Source of the DNA: Pseudomonadota bacterium
GTDB taxonomy: Bacteria; Verrucomicrobiota; Verrucomicrobiia; Limisphaerales; SXTU01
Length of the DNA stretch: 64,000 bases
NCBI GenBank assembly: GCA_009924135.1
Contig: RFSE01000003.1
Location: 1 to 64,000, forward strand
Reading direction: 5' to 3'
Of this stretch, positions 19,189-27,881 are shown piece after piece. The notes beneath the pieces are model-generated. The model saw only the letters and a program-made list of their open reading frames with translations. It was not told the origin of the DNA and searched no databases. Numbering within the stretch: the stretch's first letter is position 1; every line of letters starts with the position of its first letter. A program made the translations under genes and the position numbers.

Positions 19189-20292
19189 CTAAATTCCCTC
19201 GCCCGGGCTGAGGGCGAGGCTGTGGGTGACGGACACCTCGGGGGGCAGGGATTCGCCTTCGCGGGCCAGCACGCGGTACTGCCGGATTTGCATGGAAACT
19301 TCGCGGCCTTCGGACAGGTTCAGCCGCGCGTACTCTTCCTTCGACATCCGGGCGCGAATGATCAGGCCGCTCGGCAGCTCCAGCTCCAACCGCAGCAGGA
19401 CGCCGAGGAAGTAGGTGTGCCGCAACAGCGCGCGATGGCGATACGCCGTGAGTTCGTTGGAGACCTGGACGGCGTAGGGACGGAAACCCACCCGGAGCCG
19501 CTGGCCATCCGCGACCCCGTGAGTGGGAAATTCCAGCTCACCGAACCGGGCCATGCCGTCCCGCACTTCGCAATCAAGCACGTTCATGACGCCGACGAAA
19601 CGGGCGACGAATTCGCTGGCCGGTTCCTCGTAGACCTCGCGCGGCGTGCCGATCTGCGCGAGCCGGCCCTTGTCGAAGATGACGATGCGGTTGCTTACTT
19701 CCATCGCTTCTTCCTGATCGTGGGTGACGAAGATGGTGGTGACCTTGAGTTCGTGGTGGAGGTTCACCAGCATCTCGCGCAGGTCCTGGCGGATCTTGGC
19801 GTCCACGGCGGCGAACGGTTCATCGAGCAGCAGCACATCGGGCTTGGGCGCAAGCGCGCGGGCCAGGGCGACGCGCTGGCGCTGGCCGCCAGAGAGCTGA
19901 TGCGGGTAACGCCGCTCCAAATCCTTGAGCCCGAGCAGCGTGATCAGCTCGGCCACCCGCGCGTCGCGGTCGGCCTTGGGCCAGCGTTTGATCTTGAGGC
20001 CGAAGGCGATGTTGTCCGCCACGCTCATGCTCTTGAAGAGGGCGTAGCCTTGGAACACGAAGCCGATGTTGCGTTTCTGCACGGGCACGTCGTTGACGCG
20101 CTTGCCCCGCACGAAGATGTCACCGCCAGTCGGGGTTTCCAGGCCGGAGATCATGCGCAACACGGTGGTCTTGCCGCAGCCGGACGGGCCGAGCAGCGCG
20201 ACGAGCTGGCCATCGCCGACACCGAAGGTCACGTCGTTGACCGCCGGGACGGAGCCAAACTGTTTGGTGACGTTTTTTAACTCAATGCTCAT
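19189..20292 (-). CDS. cysA: sulfate/thiosulfate ABC transporter ATP-binding protein
   Basis: 367 residues. Walker A GPSGCGKTT, signature LSGGQRQRVALARALA, Walker B VLLLDEPFAAVD and switch His in IFVTHDQEEAMEVSNR are all intact. A C-terminal TOBE-type regulatory domain follows (RLRVGFRPYAVQVSNEL). The start MSIELKNVTKQFGSVPAV is standard. It energises the CysT/CysW permease encoded just upstream. A heptamer element (20301-20388) separates it from cysW. No periplasmic sulfate-binding protein gene is present next to the set. Confidence 0.93.
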   Translation of the reverse strand: MSIELKNVTKQFGSVPAVNDVTFGVGDGQLVALLGPSGCGKTTVLRMISGLETPTGGDIFVRGKRVNDVPVQKRNIGFVFQGYALFKSMSVADNIAFGLKIKRWPKADRDARVAELITLLGLKDLERRYPHQLSGGQRQRVALARALAPKPDVLLLDEPFAAVDAKIRQDLREMLVNLHHELKVTTIFVTHDQEEAMEVSNRIVIFDKGRLAQIGTPREVYEEPASEFVARFVGVMNVLDCEVRDGMARFGELEFPTHGVADGQRLRVGFRPYAVQVSNELTAYRHRALLRHTYFLGVLLRLELELPSGLIIRARMSKEEYARLNLSEGREVSMQIRQYRVLAREGESLPPEVSVTHSLALSPGEGI

Positions 20293-20300
20293 GGGGGAGA

Positions 20301-20388
20301 AGCTGTTAGCTATTAGCTTTTAGCCATCAGCCGTCAGCTACGTTGCTTTCGGCGCCTGAAAGCTGATGGCTATCGGCTGACGGCTGAT
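20301..20388. repeat. inverted heptamer element between cysW and cysA
   Basis: Left arm 20301-20342: AGCTGTT, AGCTATT, AGCTTTT, AGCCATC, AGCCGTC, AGCTACG. Right arm 20361-20388: AGCTGAT, GGCTATC, GGCTGAC, GGCTGAT, the reverse-complement type. The core is only 18 bp. The cysW frame runs through it, giving the tail QPSADSHQLSGAESNVADG, and stops inside the left arm. Confidence 0.9.
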
Positions 20389-21259
20389 GGCCCTCTTCCA
20401 TCTTTGCCTCGCGCCATTCCAGCCACGTCTTCAAGCCCAGTGTCAGGAGCGCGCCCATGGCCAGGATGCTGGCGACGGCGAAGGCCGCCGCGCCGTGGTA
20501 TTCGTTGTAGAGCTTCTCGACGTGCAGCGGGATCGTGTCCGTCTGGCCGGTGATGTGGCCGCTGACGACGCTCACCGCGCCAAACTCGCCCACGCAGCGT
20601 GCAATGCACAGGATGGTGCCGTAGAGCAGGCCCATCTTCACGCTTGGCAGCGTGACGTACCAGAAGGTCTGCCAGCCGTTCGCGCCCAGCGTGAGCGCGG
20701 ATTGCTCCTGGTCCGAGCCGGCGGCCTGCATGATGGGAATGAGTTCCCGCGCCACGAACGGGAAGGTCACGAACAACGTGGCCAGCACGATGCCGGGCAC
20801 CGCGAAAATAATTTTCACATCGTTACGGTCCAGCCAGTCGCCGAAGTACCCTTGCAGGCCGAAGAGCACCACAAACATCAATCCGGCCACCACGGGCGAG
20901 ACGGAGAACGGCAGGTCAATCAGCGTGATGAGGAGGGACTTGCCCCGGAAATCGAACTTCGTGATGGCCCACGCGGCGGCCAGACCGAACAGGACGTTGA
21001 TGGGCACGCAGATCACCGTGACCAGCAGGGTGAGCCGGATCGCGGACACCGTGTCCGGGTGATGCAAGGCCTCCCAATATACGGTGAACCCCTTCGCGAA
21101 GGCCTGGGCAAACACGTTGACCAGCGGGAGCAGCAGGAAGACCAGCGAGAAGAGCAGCGCCACCGCGATGAGCGTCCACTTGACGAACGGGGACTCCTCC
21201 GTGCCGCGCTGGGATTTGCGCTGGCCGGCGGCGAACTTGCGTTGGGGAATGGCAGCCAT
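20327..21259 (-). CDS. cysW: sulfate ABC transporter permease CysW
   Basis: 310 residues from the ATG at 21259 (MAAIPQRKFAAGQRKSQRG). About six membrane helices, e.g. WTLIAVALLFSLVFLLLPLV, with the permease EAA-type loop SALTLGANGWQTFWYVTLP that contacts CysA, and the sulfate-permease segments DLPFSVSPVVAGLMFV and GEFGAVSVVSGHI. It starts one base after cysT stops. The last 19 or so residues are encoded by a heptamer element, not by family-conserved sequence, so the C-terminus has been replaced or extended by the repeat. Confidence 0.93.
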   Translation of the reverse strand: MAAIPQRKFAAGQRKSQRGTEESPFVKWTLIAVALLFSLVFLLLPLVNVFAQAFAKGFTVYWEALHHPDTVSAIRLTLLVTVICVPINVLFGLAAAWAITKFDFRGKSLLITLIDLPFSVSPVVAGLMFVVLFGLQGYFGDWLDRNDVKIIFAVPGIVLATLFVTFPFVARELIPIMQAAGSDQEQSALTLGANGWQTFWYVTLPSVKMGLLYGTILCIARCVGEFGAVSVVSGHITGQTDTIPLHVEKLYNEYHGAAAFAVASILAMGALLTLGLKTWLEWREAKMEEGHQPSADSHQLSGAESNVADG

Positions 21260-21260
21260 G

Positions 21261-22085
21261 TTAACGCGAGAACCGGTTGGCCCACTGTTCCAATACATTG
21301 ATCGCCACCAGCAACGCGAACGAAATGACGAGCAACACGACGGCCAGGGCCATCGCGCCGAGGTAATCATATTCCTCCAGCCGGATGACGATGAGATAGG
21401 GCGCGATCTCGGTCTTCTTGGGGATGTTGCCGGAGATGAAAACGACGGACCCGTATTCGCCAATGGCCCGCGCGAACGCGAGCGCGAAGCCCGTCATCAC
21501 CGGCGGCAGCAGGGTCGGGGCAATGACGCTCACGAAGGTGCGCAACCGGCCCGCGCCCAGGGTCGCGGCGGCCTCCTCCATGTCGCGGTCCAGATGCTCC
21601 AGCACGGGCTGCAAGGTGCGGACGACGAAGGGCATCCCGACAAACGTGAGCGCGATCACCACGCCCAGCGGCGTGAACGCGCCTTTGATCCCGAGCGGCA
21701 CGAGGAACTGGCCGAGCCAGCCATTGGCCGCGAAGAGGTTCGCCAGCGTGAGGCCCGCCACCGCCGTGGGCAGGGCGAACGGAAAATCCACCAGCGCATC
21801 GATCAGCCGGCGGCCGGGGAACTCATAACGCACCAGCACCCACGCCAGCAGCGTGCCGAAAATCGCATTGATGAAGGCGGCGACGAGGGACGCGCCGAAG
21901 GTAAGCTGATACGCGGCCAGCGCGCGGTCGGTCGTCGCCAGCTTCCAGAACTCGGGCCAGGAAAGCTGGAACACCCGGAGAAACAGGCCGGCGATGGGCA
22001 CGAGCACCAGCACGCTCAGGTAAAAGAGCGTGAAGCCCATCGTCAGCCCGAATCCAGGCAGGACACGTTGTGTTTTAGCAGCCAT
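21261..22085 (-). CDS. cysT: sulfate ABC transporter permease CysT
   Basis: 274 residues from the ATG at 22085 (MAAKTQRVLPGFGLTMGFTL), chosen because family members start here and the upstream codons are unlike protein. Six membrane helices; conserved FPFALPTAVAGLTLANLF, EEAAATLGAGRLRTFVSVIAP (EAA loop) and IGEYGSVVFISGNIP. Partner of CysW in the inner-membrane sulfate channel. It is the first gene of the minus-strand transport unit; the region upstream has no recognisable sulfate-binding-protein gene. Confidence 0.93.
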   Translation of the reverse strand: MAAKTQRVLPGFGLTMGFTLFYLSVLVLVPIAGLFLRVFQLSWPEFWKLATTDRALAAYQLTFGASLVAAFINAIFGTLLAWVLVRYEFPGRRLIDALVDFPFALPTAVAGLTLANLFAANGWLGQFLVPLGIKGAFTPLGVVIALTFVGMPFVVRTLQPVLEHLDRDMEEAAATLGAGRLRTFVSVIAPTLLPPVMTGFALAFARAIGEYGSVVFISGNIPKKTEIAPYLIVIRLEEYDYLGAMALAVVLLVISFALLVAINVLEQWANRFSR

Positions 22086-22983
22086 TCGCCTTGCCGACCA
22101 TAAGCCAGGCGAATTTGTTGGTCCATCGTCAAAAGCAGGGAGAACAAAGTCGCGCAAGCGTCCTCGCCGGTACTCATGCTAAGTTCCACCGCGAATCGGT
22201 ACGAGGCGTTCGTTGATAGGGCACCGCCTTCCCTTCTCAATGCGCAGTTTTCGGATCGTGGTGGCTCCCCAGGAACCGGACGAACGCCGGGTCAGGGGAC
22301 CCGGCTTGAGCCGGCGGAACGCTGCCCGTTGCAGGTGCTGCGCGCGGAGCGCCTGAAAAATTGATCGCCTCACCGGCTGCAGCCGTGACTCCATGCGGCG
22401 AGCCGTGCGGTTCAGGGGTTCAAGGCGCGAACTGCGGCTTGGGAGAATTCTCACCCGGTGGAGCGGGCCGGAAAGGCCTGATGTCCGACGGCGTCAGGGA
22501 ATGCGACAACCCCTCAACGCACGCCCCTCCATGGCCGCCGCCTTCGCGTTGGGCGCTCCTCGTCTGTCGGGCGTTTGCCCTACAGCGTTGTCGGGCATTT
22601 TACGGGTTGTGCCGGTGCCGGAATTGGGCATTGAATCAGTTGTGTCTTTGGATTGGTCAACTGAGTGCGGCCAAGTGCTTCCTTCCCTGATGGGAGGCGG
22701 GAAACGTGGTCGGCTGTCTGGCTCCTTGGCAATGGCGGGCTCCCGACGTTGCGACGTTCGTCCGGCTCGAACCGGCGGCAGGCAGGCAAGTGCGCACAGT
22801 GCAGATGAATTGTCCGGGCTTATCCATCCGTCTAATCCAGAGCATTACACACAGATTGCCATCTCTTTGGCAGGCATGGTTGACCCCGTGTGCAACCGCT
22901 CTGTGCCAGAGCACCAGCAAGACCGGTCGGTTCTACGGTTGCCGCGCATTGTCCTCTGCAAAACTGAGACGCTGCTCATTTCC
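22086..22983. other. 900-bp stretch without a convincing gene
   Basis: It lies between the divergent cysT and the XRE regulator gene. A frame is open across part of it in phase with the regulator, but the residues are low-complexity and Arg-rich and look like translated dispersed repeats. Probably it holds promoters for both directions and decayed repeats; no riboswitch, tRNA or clear hairpin was recognised. Confidence 0.5.
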
Positions 22984-23295
22984 ATGGCTCGGAAAGCAAA
23001 TAACAAGAAGAAGGCCCAGGCCGCCAAGGAACCCGACCGCATTTGGATCAACGTCAAAGGCACGAATCCCATCGGGCCGTCCATCCGCAAGCAGCGGTTG
23101 CGGCAGCGCCTGACCCAAGACCAGCTCGCCGCGCAGTGCCAGGTGCGCGGCTTGAATCTCACGCGGGGCACGCTTGCCAAGATCGAGGCCCAGATCCGTC
23201 ATCTCAAGGCCTGTGAACTGTACATCATCGCCAAGGTGATGGGCGTCTCCATGGAGCAGTTTTATCCCCCTGAATTCGGAGCGCTCCTCGCCTGA
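22984..23295 (+). CDS. XRE-family helix-turn-helix regulator
   Basis: 103 residues from the ATG at 22984. A Lys-rich head (MARKANNKKKAQAAKEPD) is followed by a Cro/C1-type HTH: IRKQRLRQRLTQDQLAAQCQ, RGTLAKIEAQIRHLKACELY, with the family's final FYPPEF. It probably binds DNA. It stops 19 bp before the start of a giant PAS histidine kinase gene, which has a good ribosome site (AGGAG at 23301), so the two likely form an operon. A second XRE domain appears at 27121, fused to a receiver. Confidence 0.85.
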   Translation: MARKANNKKKAQAAKEPDRIWINVKGTNPIGPSIRKQRLRQRLTQDQLAAQCQVRGLNLTRGTLAKIEAQIRHLKACELYIIAKVMGVSMEQFYPPEFGALLA

Positions 23296-23314
23296 CGGGC
23301 AGGAGCACCAACCT

Positions 23315-26300
23315 ATGCCCAGCTCGCCCCGCCAAAAAAACCTAGCGAGCCACCTGGTGTACCTACGGGTCCGGCTGCGGGCCTGTGGCAGAAGGATGCA
23401 CTGACCAGTTACACCTATCTCACGCCCGCGATCAAAGCCCAGCTCGGCTACGCGATGGACGAGGTGGCAGGTGATTTCATCGAGTTTCAAAACCGCCTGC
23501 ACCCGGAAGAAAGGGACGGCGTCATCCATGTCCTGCACACGCAACTGGCAAAGGGTCATTTCGCACTGCCCGCCGGCTTCCGCCTGCGTCATCGCGATGG
23601 CTCGTACCGCTGGATTCACCCGGCGGGTGAAACCGCAGACCCGGGCCCGGACCAGCCCCAGATTAAGGTGACCGTCAGTGCCCTGCGGCAAAAAGCGGAG
23701 ACCCACCTCCAGGCAAAGCCCGCGACCCTCCCGGCAGTTACCGTGACCGACCCGCGGCGCCTCCAGCACGAACTCGAAGTCCACCAGATCGAACTGGAGA
23801 TGCAGAACAAAGAGCTGCGCGCGGCCCAGGTCCGGAGCACCGAGCATCTGGAGCGCTACACGGACCTCTACGACTTCGCACCGGTGGGCTACTTTACCTT
23901 CACCACCGATGGGACCGTCCGTGCGGTAAACCTACTCGGGGCCACGCTCGCGGGGCTGGAGCGCGGCCGGCTGGTGGGCCGGCGCTTCGGGCTGTTCGTG
24001 AACGAGGCCGACCGGGGCAAATTCAGCGACTTCCTAAAATGCGTTTTGACCAGCGAGGGGAAACAAAGTTGCGAAGTGCGGCTGGCACATGAAGGCACGG
24101 TGCCCCGGGACGTGAAAATTGATGGGTTGCGCTCAGTGGACGGGCAGGAATGCCACGCCGTGCTGATGGACGTCACCGAGCGAAACCAGCAGCAGGAGCT
24201 GCTGCTCACGGCCACGCGTTTCGCGCAGGCGACCATCGACGCCCTGGCGGCACACGTTTGCGTACTCGCCCAGGACGGCCTGATCCTCGCCACCAACGCC
24301 GCCTGGCGACGCTTTGCGGCGGCCAACCCTCCGGCCACGCTTGCGGTCCAGGTCGGGGCAAACTATCTCACCGTCTGCGCGCGGGCCGTGAGCGACGGGG
24401 ACGAAGACGTTCAGAAGTTCCTGACCGGCCTGCAGGCGGTCCTGACCGGTGAAAGCGAGCAGTACACCTACGAATACGCCTGCCACTCGCCTACGGAGCA
24501 ACGGTGGTTCATGGCGAATGTTACGCGGTTTCCCACCGGCGGTCCCGTACGCGTGGTGGTGGCGCACGAGAACATAACAGCGCGCAAACAGGCCGAAGCC
24601 GCGCTGGCCGAACAGGCGCGTTTCAGCCAGGCCGTGGTCGAATCCTCGCCGCTCGCCATCATCACTTACAAAGCTTCCGGAGCGGCGGTGTCGGTCAACC
24701 CGGCGAGCGAAGCCATCATCGGTGCGACCCATGCACAGTTGCTGGCGCAGGATTACCGGCAGCTTGCAAGCTGGCAACGTACTGGCTTGCTGGCGGCGGC
24801 GGAGCAGGTGCTGGCCACCGGCGTTCCCCAGGAACTGGAGATGCACACCGCCAGTTCGTTCGGCCGGGAGATGTGGCTGCATTGCCGGCTGGCGCGTTTT
24901 CTCCATGGAGATGAGCCGCACCTCCTGGGCTGCTTCACGGATATCTCCGCCCGCAAGCAAGCCGAAACAGCGCTCACCGAATCCCATGAGACGGTCAAGG
25001 CGATCTTTGAAGCAGCCGCCGACGGCTTCCTGCTCGCAGACATCGCGTCCAAAACGTTTGTCATGGCGAATACCGCCATGTGCCAGATGCTGGGTTACAG
25101 CCTGGAAGAAATGCTCAAACTGGGCGTGGCAGACATTCACCCCGCTGACGCGGTGTCCCAGAACCTGAAGGAATTTGAACTCCTGGCCCGGGGCAAGAGG
25201 AGCGTCGTGACCGATGTGCCCGTGAAGCGAAAGGATGGCACGGTTTTCTTCGTGGACATCAATGCGGCAGTCGTGATGACCGGGGGTCAAGCGTGTCTGC
25301 TGGGAATCTTCCGCGACATCACCGAACGCAAACGGGCTGAAACCAACGTGCGCCTGCAAGCCGCCGCCCTGCAAGCTGCCGCCAATGAGGTCATCATCAC
25401 CGACCGTCACGGGCTCATCGAGTGGGTCAACCCGGCGTTCACCAAGACCACCGGCTACACCCTCGCCGAAGTGGTGGGCCAGAACCCGCGCGTGCTCAAA
25501 TCCGGCCGGCATGACCTGGCCTTCTACAAAAACCTCTGGGCTACCGTCCTGCGTGGCGAGGTGTGGCGCGGTGAACTCATCAACCGGCGGAAAGACCAGA
25601 GTGAGTTCACCGAGGAAGCCATCATTACGCCGGTGAAGGATGAGCACGGGCAGATCACGCACTTCATCGCCATCAAGCAGGACATCACCGAGCGGAAACT
25701 GCTGGAGGCGAAGTTCCTCCGCGCGCAGCGGCTGGAAGGGCTGGGAGCGCTGGCGGGCGGCGTGGCCCATGACTTGAACAACGTGCTCGCCCCCATCCTC
25801 ATGGCGGCGGAGTTCTTGAAGATGCAGGCCACGAACCCCAAAGCGCGGGAACTGCTGACCATGATCGAGGACAACTCGCAGCGTGGCGCGGGCATGGTCC
25901 GGCAGATTCTGGCTTATGCCCGCGGCTCCGCCAGCGAACGCATCGTGCTGCACCTGCAACATCTGGTGAAGGAACTCGGCAAGCTGTTGAAGGAGACCTT
26001 CCCGCCCGCCATCCAGATCGAGCAGGAAATCGCCCGGGACTTGCAGCCCGTGCTGGGCGATGTCACGGGCCTCTATCAGGTCCTGCTCAATCTGTGCGTC
26101 AACGCCCGCGACGCCATGCCCCAGGGCGGCACGCTCACGCTCTCCGCCGCGAACCTCGACCTGGACGAAACCTACGCCCGCCAGAACCCAGACGTGTCTC
26201 CGGGTCCCTACGTGATGCTCACCGTGGCCGACACCGGCACGGGCATTGCTCCTGCGGTGCTAGAGAAAATGTTCGAACCGTTCTTTACCACCAAGGAAGC

Positions 26301-26847
26301 AGGCAAAGGGACCGGTCTCGGCCTGGTCACGGTGAAAGACATCGTGAAAGGCCACGATGGGTTCCTCCATGTGTACAGCGAGGTCGGCGTCGGCACGCAG
26401 TTCAAGATCTACCTCCCGGCAGTCAAGGACGACGGCAAGAAACCCGACACGACGCCCCTGGCGCTCCCGGCCGGCCACGGTGAAATGGTGCTGGTGGTGG
26501 ACGACGAAGCCGCCGTGCGCGAAATCGTCAAGGCCACGCTGGAAAGCTACGGCTACCGCGTCGTGACGGCGGATGATGGCACGCAGGCCGTGGCACGGTT
26601 TGTGGAAAACATGAAAGACGTGCAGGTGCTCCTGACCGACATGCAGATGCCGCACATGGACGGCATGGCGACGATCCGCGCATTACGCAACATCCAGCCC
26701 AGCCTGCGGGTCATCGCGGCCTCCGGCCTCGCCACGCACCAGGCCGCGCTCAAGGCCGCCGGCCTTGAGGTGCAGGGCTTTGTCGGCAAGCCCTTCACCG
26801 CTGCCTCCTTGCTGCTGGCGCTGGAGGCCACGCTGCATCCGAAATGA
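23315..26847 (+). CDS. multi-PAS hybrid histidine kinase, start separated by a frameshift
   Basis: The uninterrupted frame begins at 23455 (1130 aa) but in the middle of a PAS domain. In-frame residues before it (SYTYLTPAIKAQLGYAMDEV) complete that PAS fold yet have no start. An ATG at 23315 with AGGAG upstream joins by a -1 shift at the A-run 23334-23340. Order: six PAS domains (with the linker HELEVHQIELEMQNKELRAA after the first), H-box GGVAHDLNN with the phospho-His near residue 772 of the longer frame, HATPase (NARDAMPQGG, ADTGTGIAP, GTGLGLVTVKDI), and a C-terminal receiver with Asp in VLLTDMQMP and Lys in VGKPF. No membrane segment, so a cytoplasmic sensor. Signal unknown. The shift may be programmed, a mutation or a sequencing error. 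Confidence 0.8.
23334..23341 (+). other. A7 slippery run, A-AAA-AAC in the upstream frame
   Basis: Seven A's followed by C. In the frame of the ATG at 23315 the codons are CAA AAA AAC, giving the classic -1 heptamer A AAA AAC. A -1 shift leads exactly into the kinase frame. No downstream pseudoknot was worked out. Confidence 0.5.
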
Positions 26848-26911
26848 ATTTCGCTCGGTCAACGACGGCAAATCGTCGGCGCGAGGCGGCGGGAGTGCGC
26901 CGCGCCGTGCG

Positions 26912-27058
26912 CCGTAGCGGCAGGCATCCTGCCTGCCGTAGAGCCGGGGCTTCCAGCCCGGCGGACCAAGCCATCCCTGCATTTGAACGCTTCCTTTCAA
27001 CACCACACCGTAAGACCCCACCCGCCAATCCGGGCGGCAAGATGCCTGCCGCCACAAT
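26912..27058. repeat. dispersed GCGGCAGGC palindromic repeat, copy B
   Basis: It starts GCGGCAGGCATCCTGCCTGC, continues GTAGAGCCGGGGCTTCC and AGCCCGGCGG, and ends with GATGCCTGCCGCCAC, the inverse of the start. The first 50 bp are nearly identical to copy C at 32165. It fills the gap between two kinase-cluster genes. Confidence 0.85.
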
Positions 27059-27120
27059 AAGATGACGACCCGCCAACATGAAGGATTGGTCACTCAGAGT
27101 CTGTTGTCGCGAAAGGACAT

Positions 27121-27858
27121 ATGAGAAAGAATGCCAAGGTGCCTGCTGAAACTAAACAAGGTCAGGAAGCGCGCGCTTCTTTCGCGGTTGCCGTCAGAGA
27201 ACGGCGCCATCGGCTGGGCCTCTCACAGGAGGAACTTGCCTGGCGCGCCGGCTTGCACCGCACGTACGTCACGGACATCGAGCGCGGTGCCCGCAACCTT
27301 TCGCTGAAGAGCATCGAACGTCTGGCCACCGCCTTGCAGGCTCCCATCGCGGAATTGTTTTCCCCGTCGTCACCGGCCAAACCCACGCGCGCCGCCCCGG
27401 CCGTGGACCCCATGAAGTGGCCCTGCGTGGACATCCTGCTCGTCGAGGACAACCCCGACGACGTCGAGCTGTCCTTGCAAGCCTTTCAGAAGGTCCGGAT
27501 GCAAAACCGCATCCACACGTTGAAGGATGGCGAAGCCGCCCTGGATTTCTTGTTCCGGAAAAGTCTCCAGTCCCGCGACTGGCAGCCGGACCAGCCGCTG
27601 GTCGTGCTGTTGGATTTAAATCTGCCCAAACTGAGCGGCCTCGAAGTTCTGCGCCGGTTGCGCGGCGATTCCCGCACGATGCACCTCCCGGTGGTGGTGC
27701 TCACGGCATCCGACCGCAGCCGGGACGTTACCGAATGCCGCCAGCTGGGGTGCAGTTTTTACATCATCAAACCCCTTAACTGGGACAATTTCAGCAAGCT
27801 CACCCCCAATCTTCACTTGGACTGGTCGCTGGTGGGCCAGCCGGTTGCCAACCGCTAG
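27121..27858 (+). CDS. XRE helix-turn-helix fused to an Rcp-type receiver
   Basis: 245 residues. Residues about 18-80 are an XRE domain ([40 protein letters not shown]). An Ala/Pro linker follows, then a receiver from about residue 100: [17 protein letters not shown], phospho-Asp in [24 protein letters not shown] and Lys in [12 protein letters not shown]. Rcp1-like receivers are normally stand-alone and lack an output domain; here the output is a Cro-type DNA-binding domain placed in front. Phosphorylation by one of the neighbouring kinases could therefore control DNA binding directly. It has a start ATG at 27121 and lies 23 bp before the next kinase gene. Confidence 0.9.
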   Translation: MRKNAKVPAETKQGQEARASFAVAVRERRHRLGLSQEELAWRAGLHRTYVTDIERGARNLSLKSIERLATALQAPIAELFSPSSPAKPTRAAPAVDPMKWPCVDILLVEDNPDDVELSLQAFQKVRMQNRIHTLKDGEAALDFLFRKSLQSRDWQPDQPLVVLLDLNLPKLSGLEVLRRLRGDSRTMHLPVVVLTASDRSRDVTECRQLGCSFYIIKPLNWDNFSKLTPNLHLDWSLVGQPVANR

Positions 27859-27881
27859 CATCCCGCCGCCTGCTTCGCTCT

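Noticed and set aside
22086-22300. SAM or other riboswitch in front of the sulfate operon
   Set aside because: I looked for a conserved multi-stem leader and saw none; only degenerate repeat-like sequence.
22393-22983. Upstream extension of the XRE regulator to 300 residues
   Set aside because: The added residues are Arg-rich and low-complexity, and the ATG at 22984 gives a normal-sized XRE protein.
24133-25962. 609-codon minus-strand frame opposite the PAS kinase
   Set aside because: The plus strand encodes conserved PAS domains over the whole stretch; the minus frame has shadow composition and no domain.
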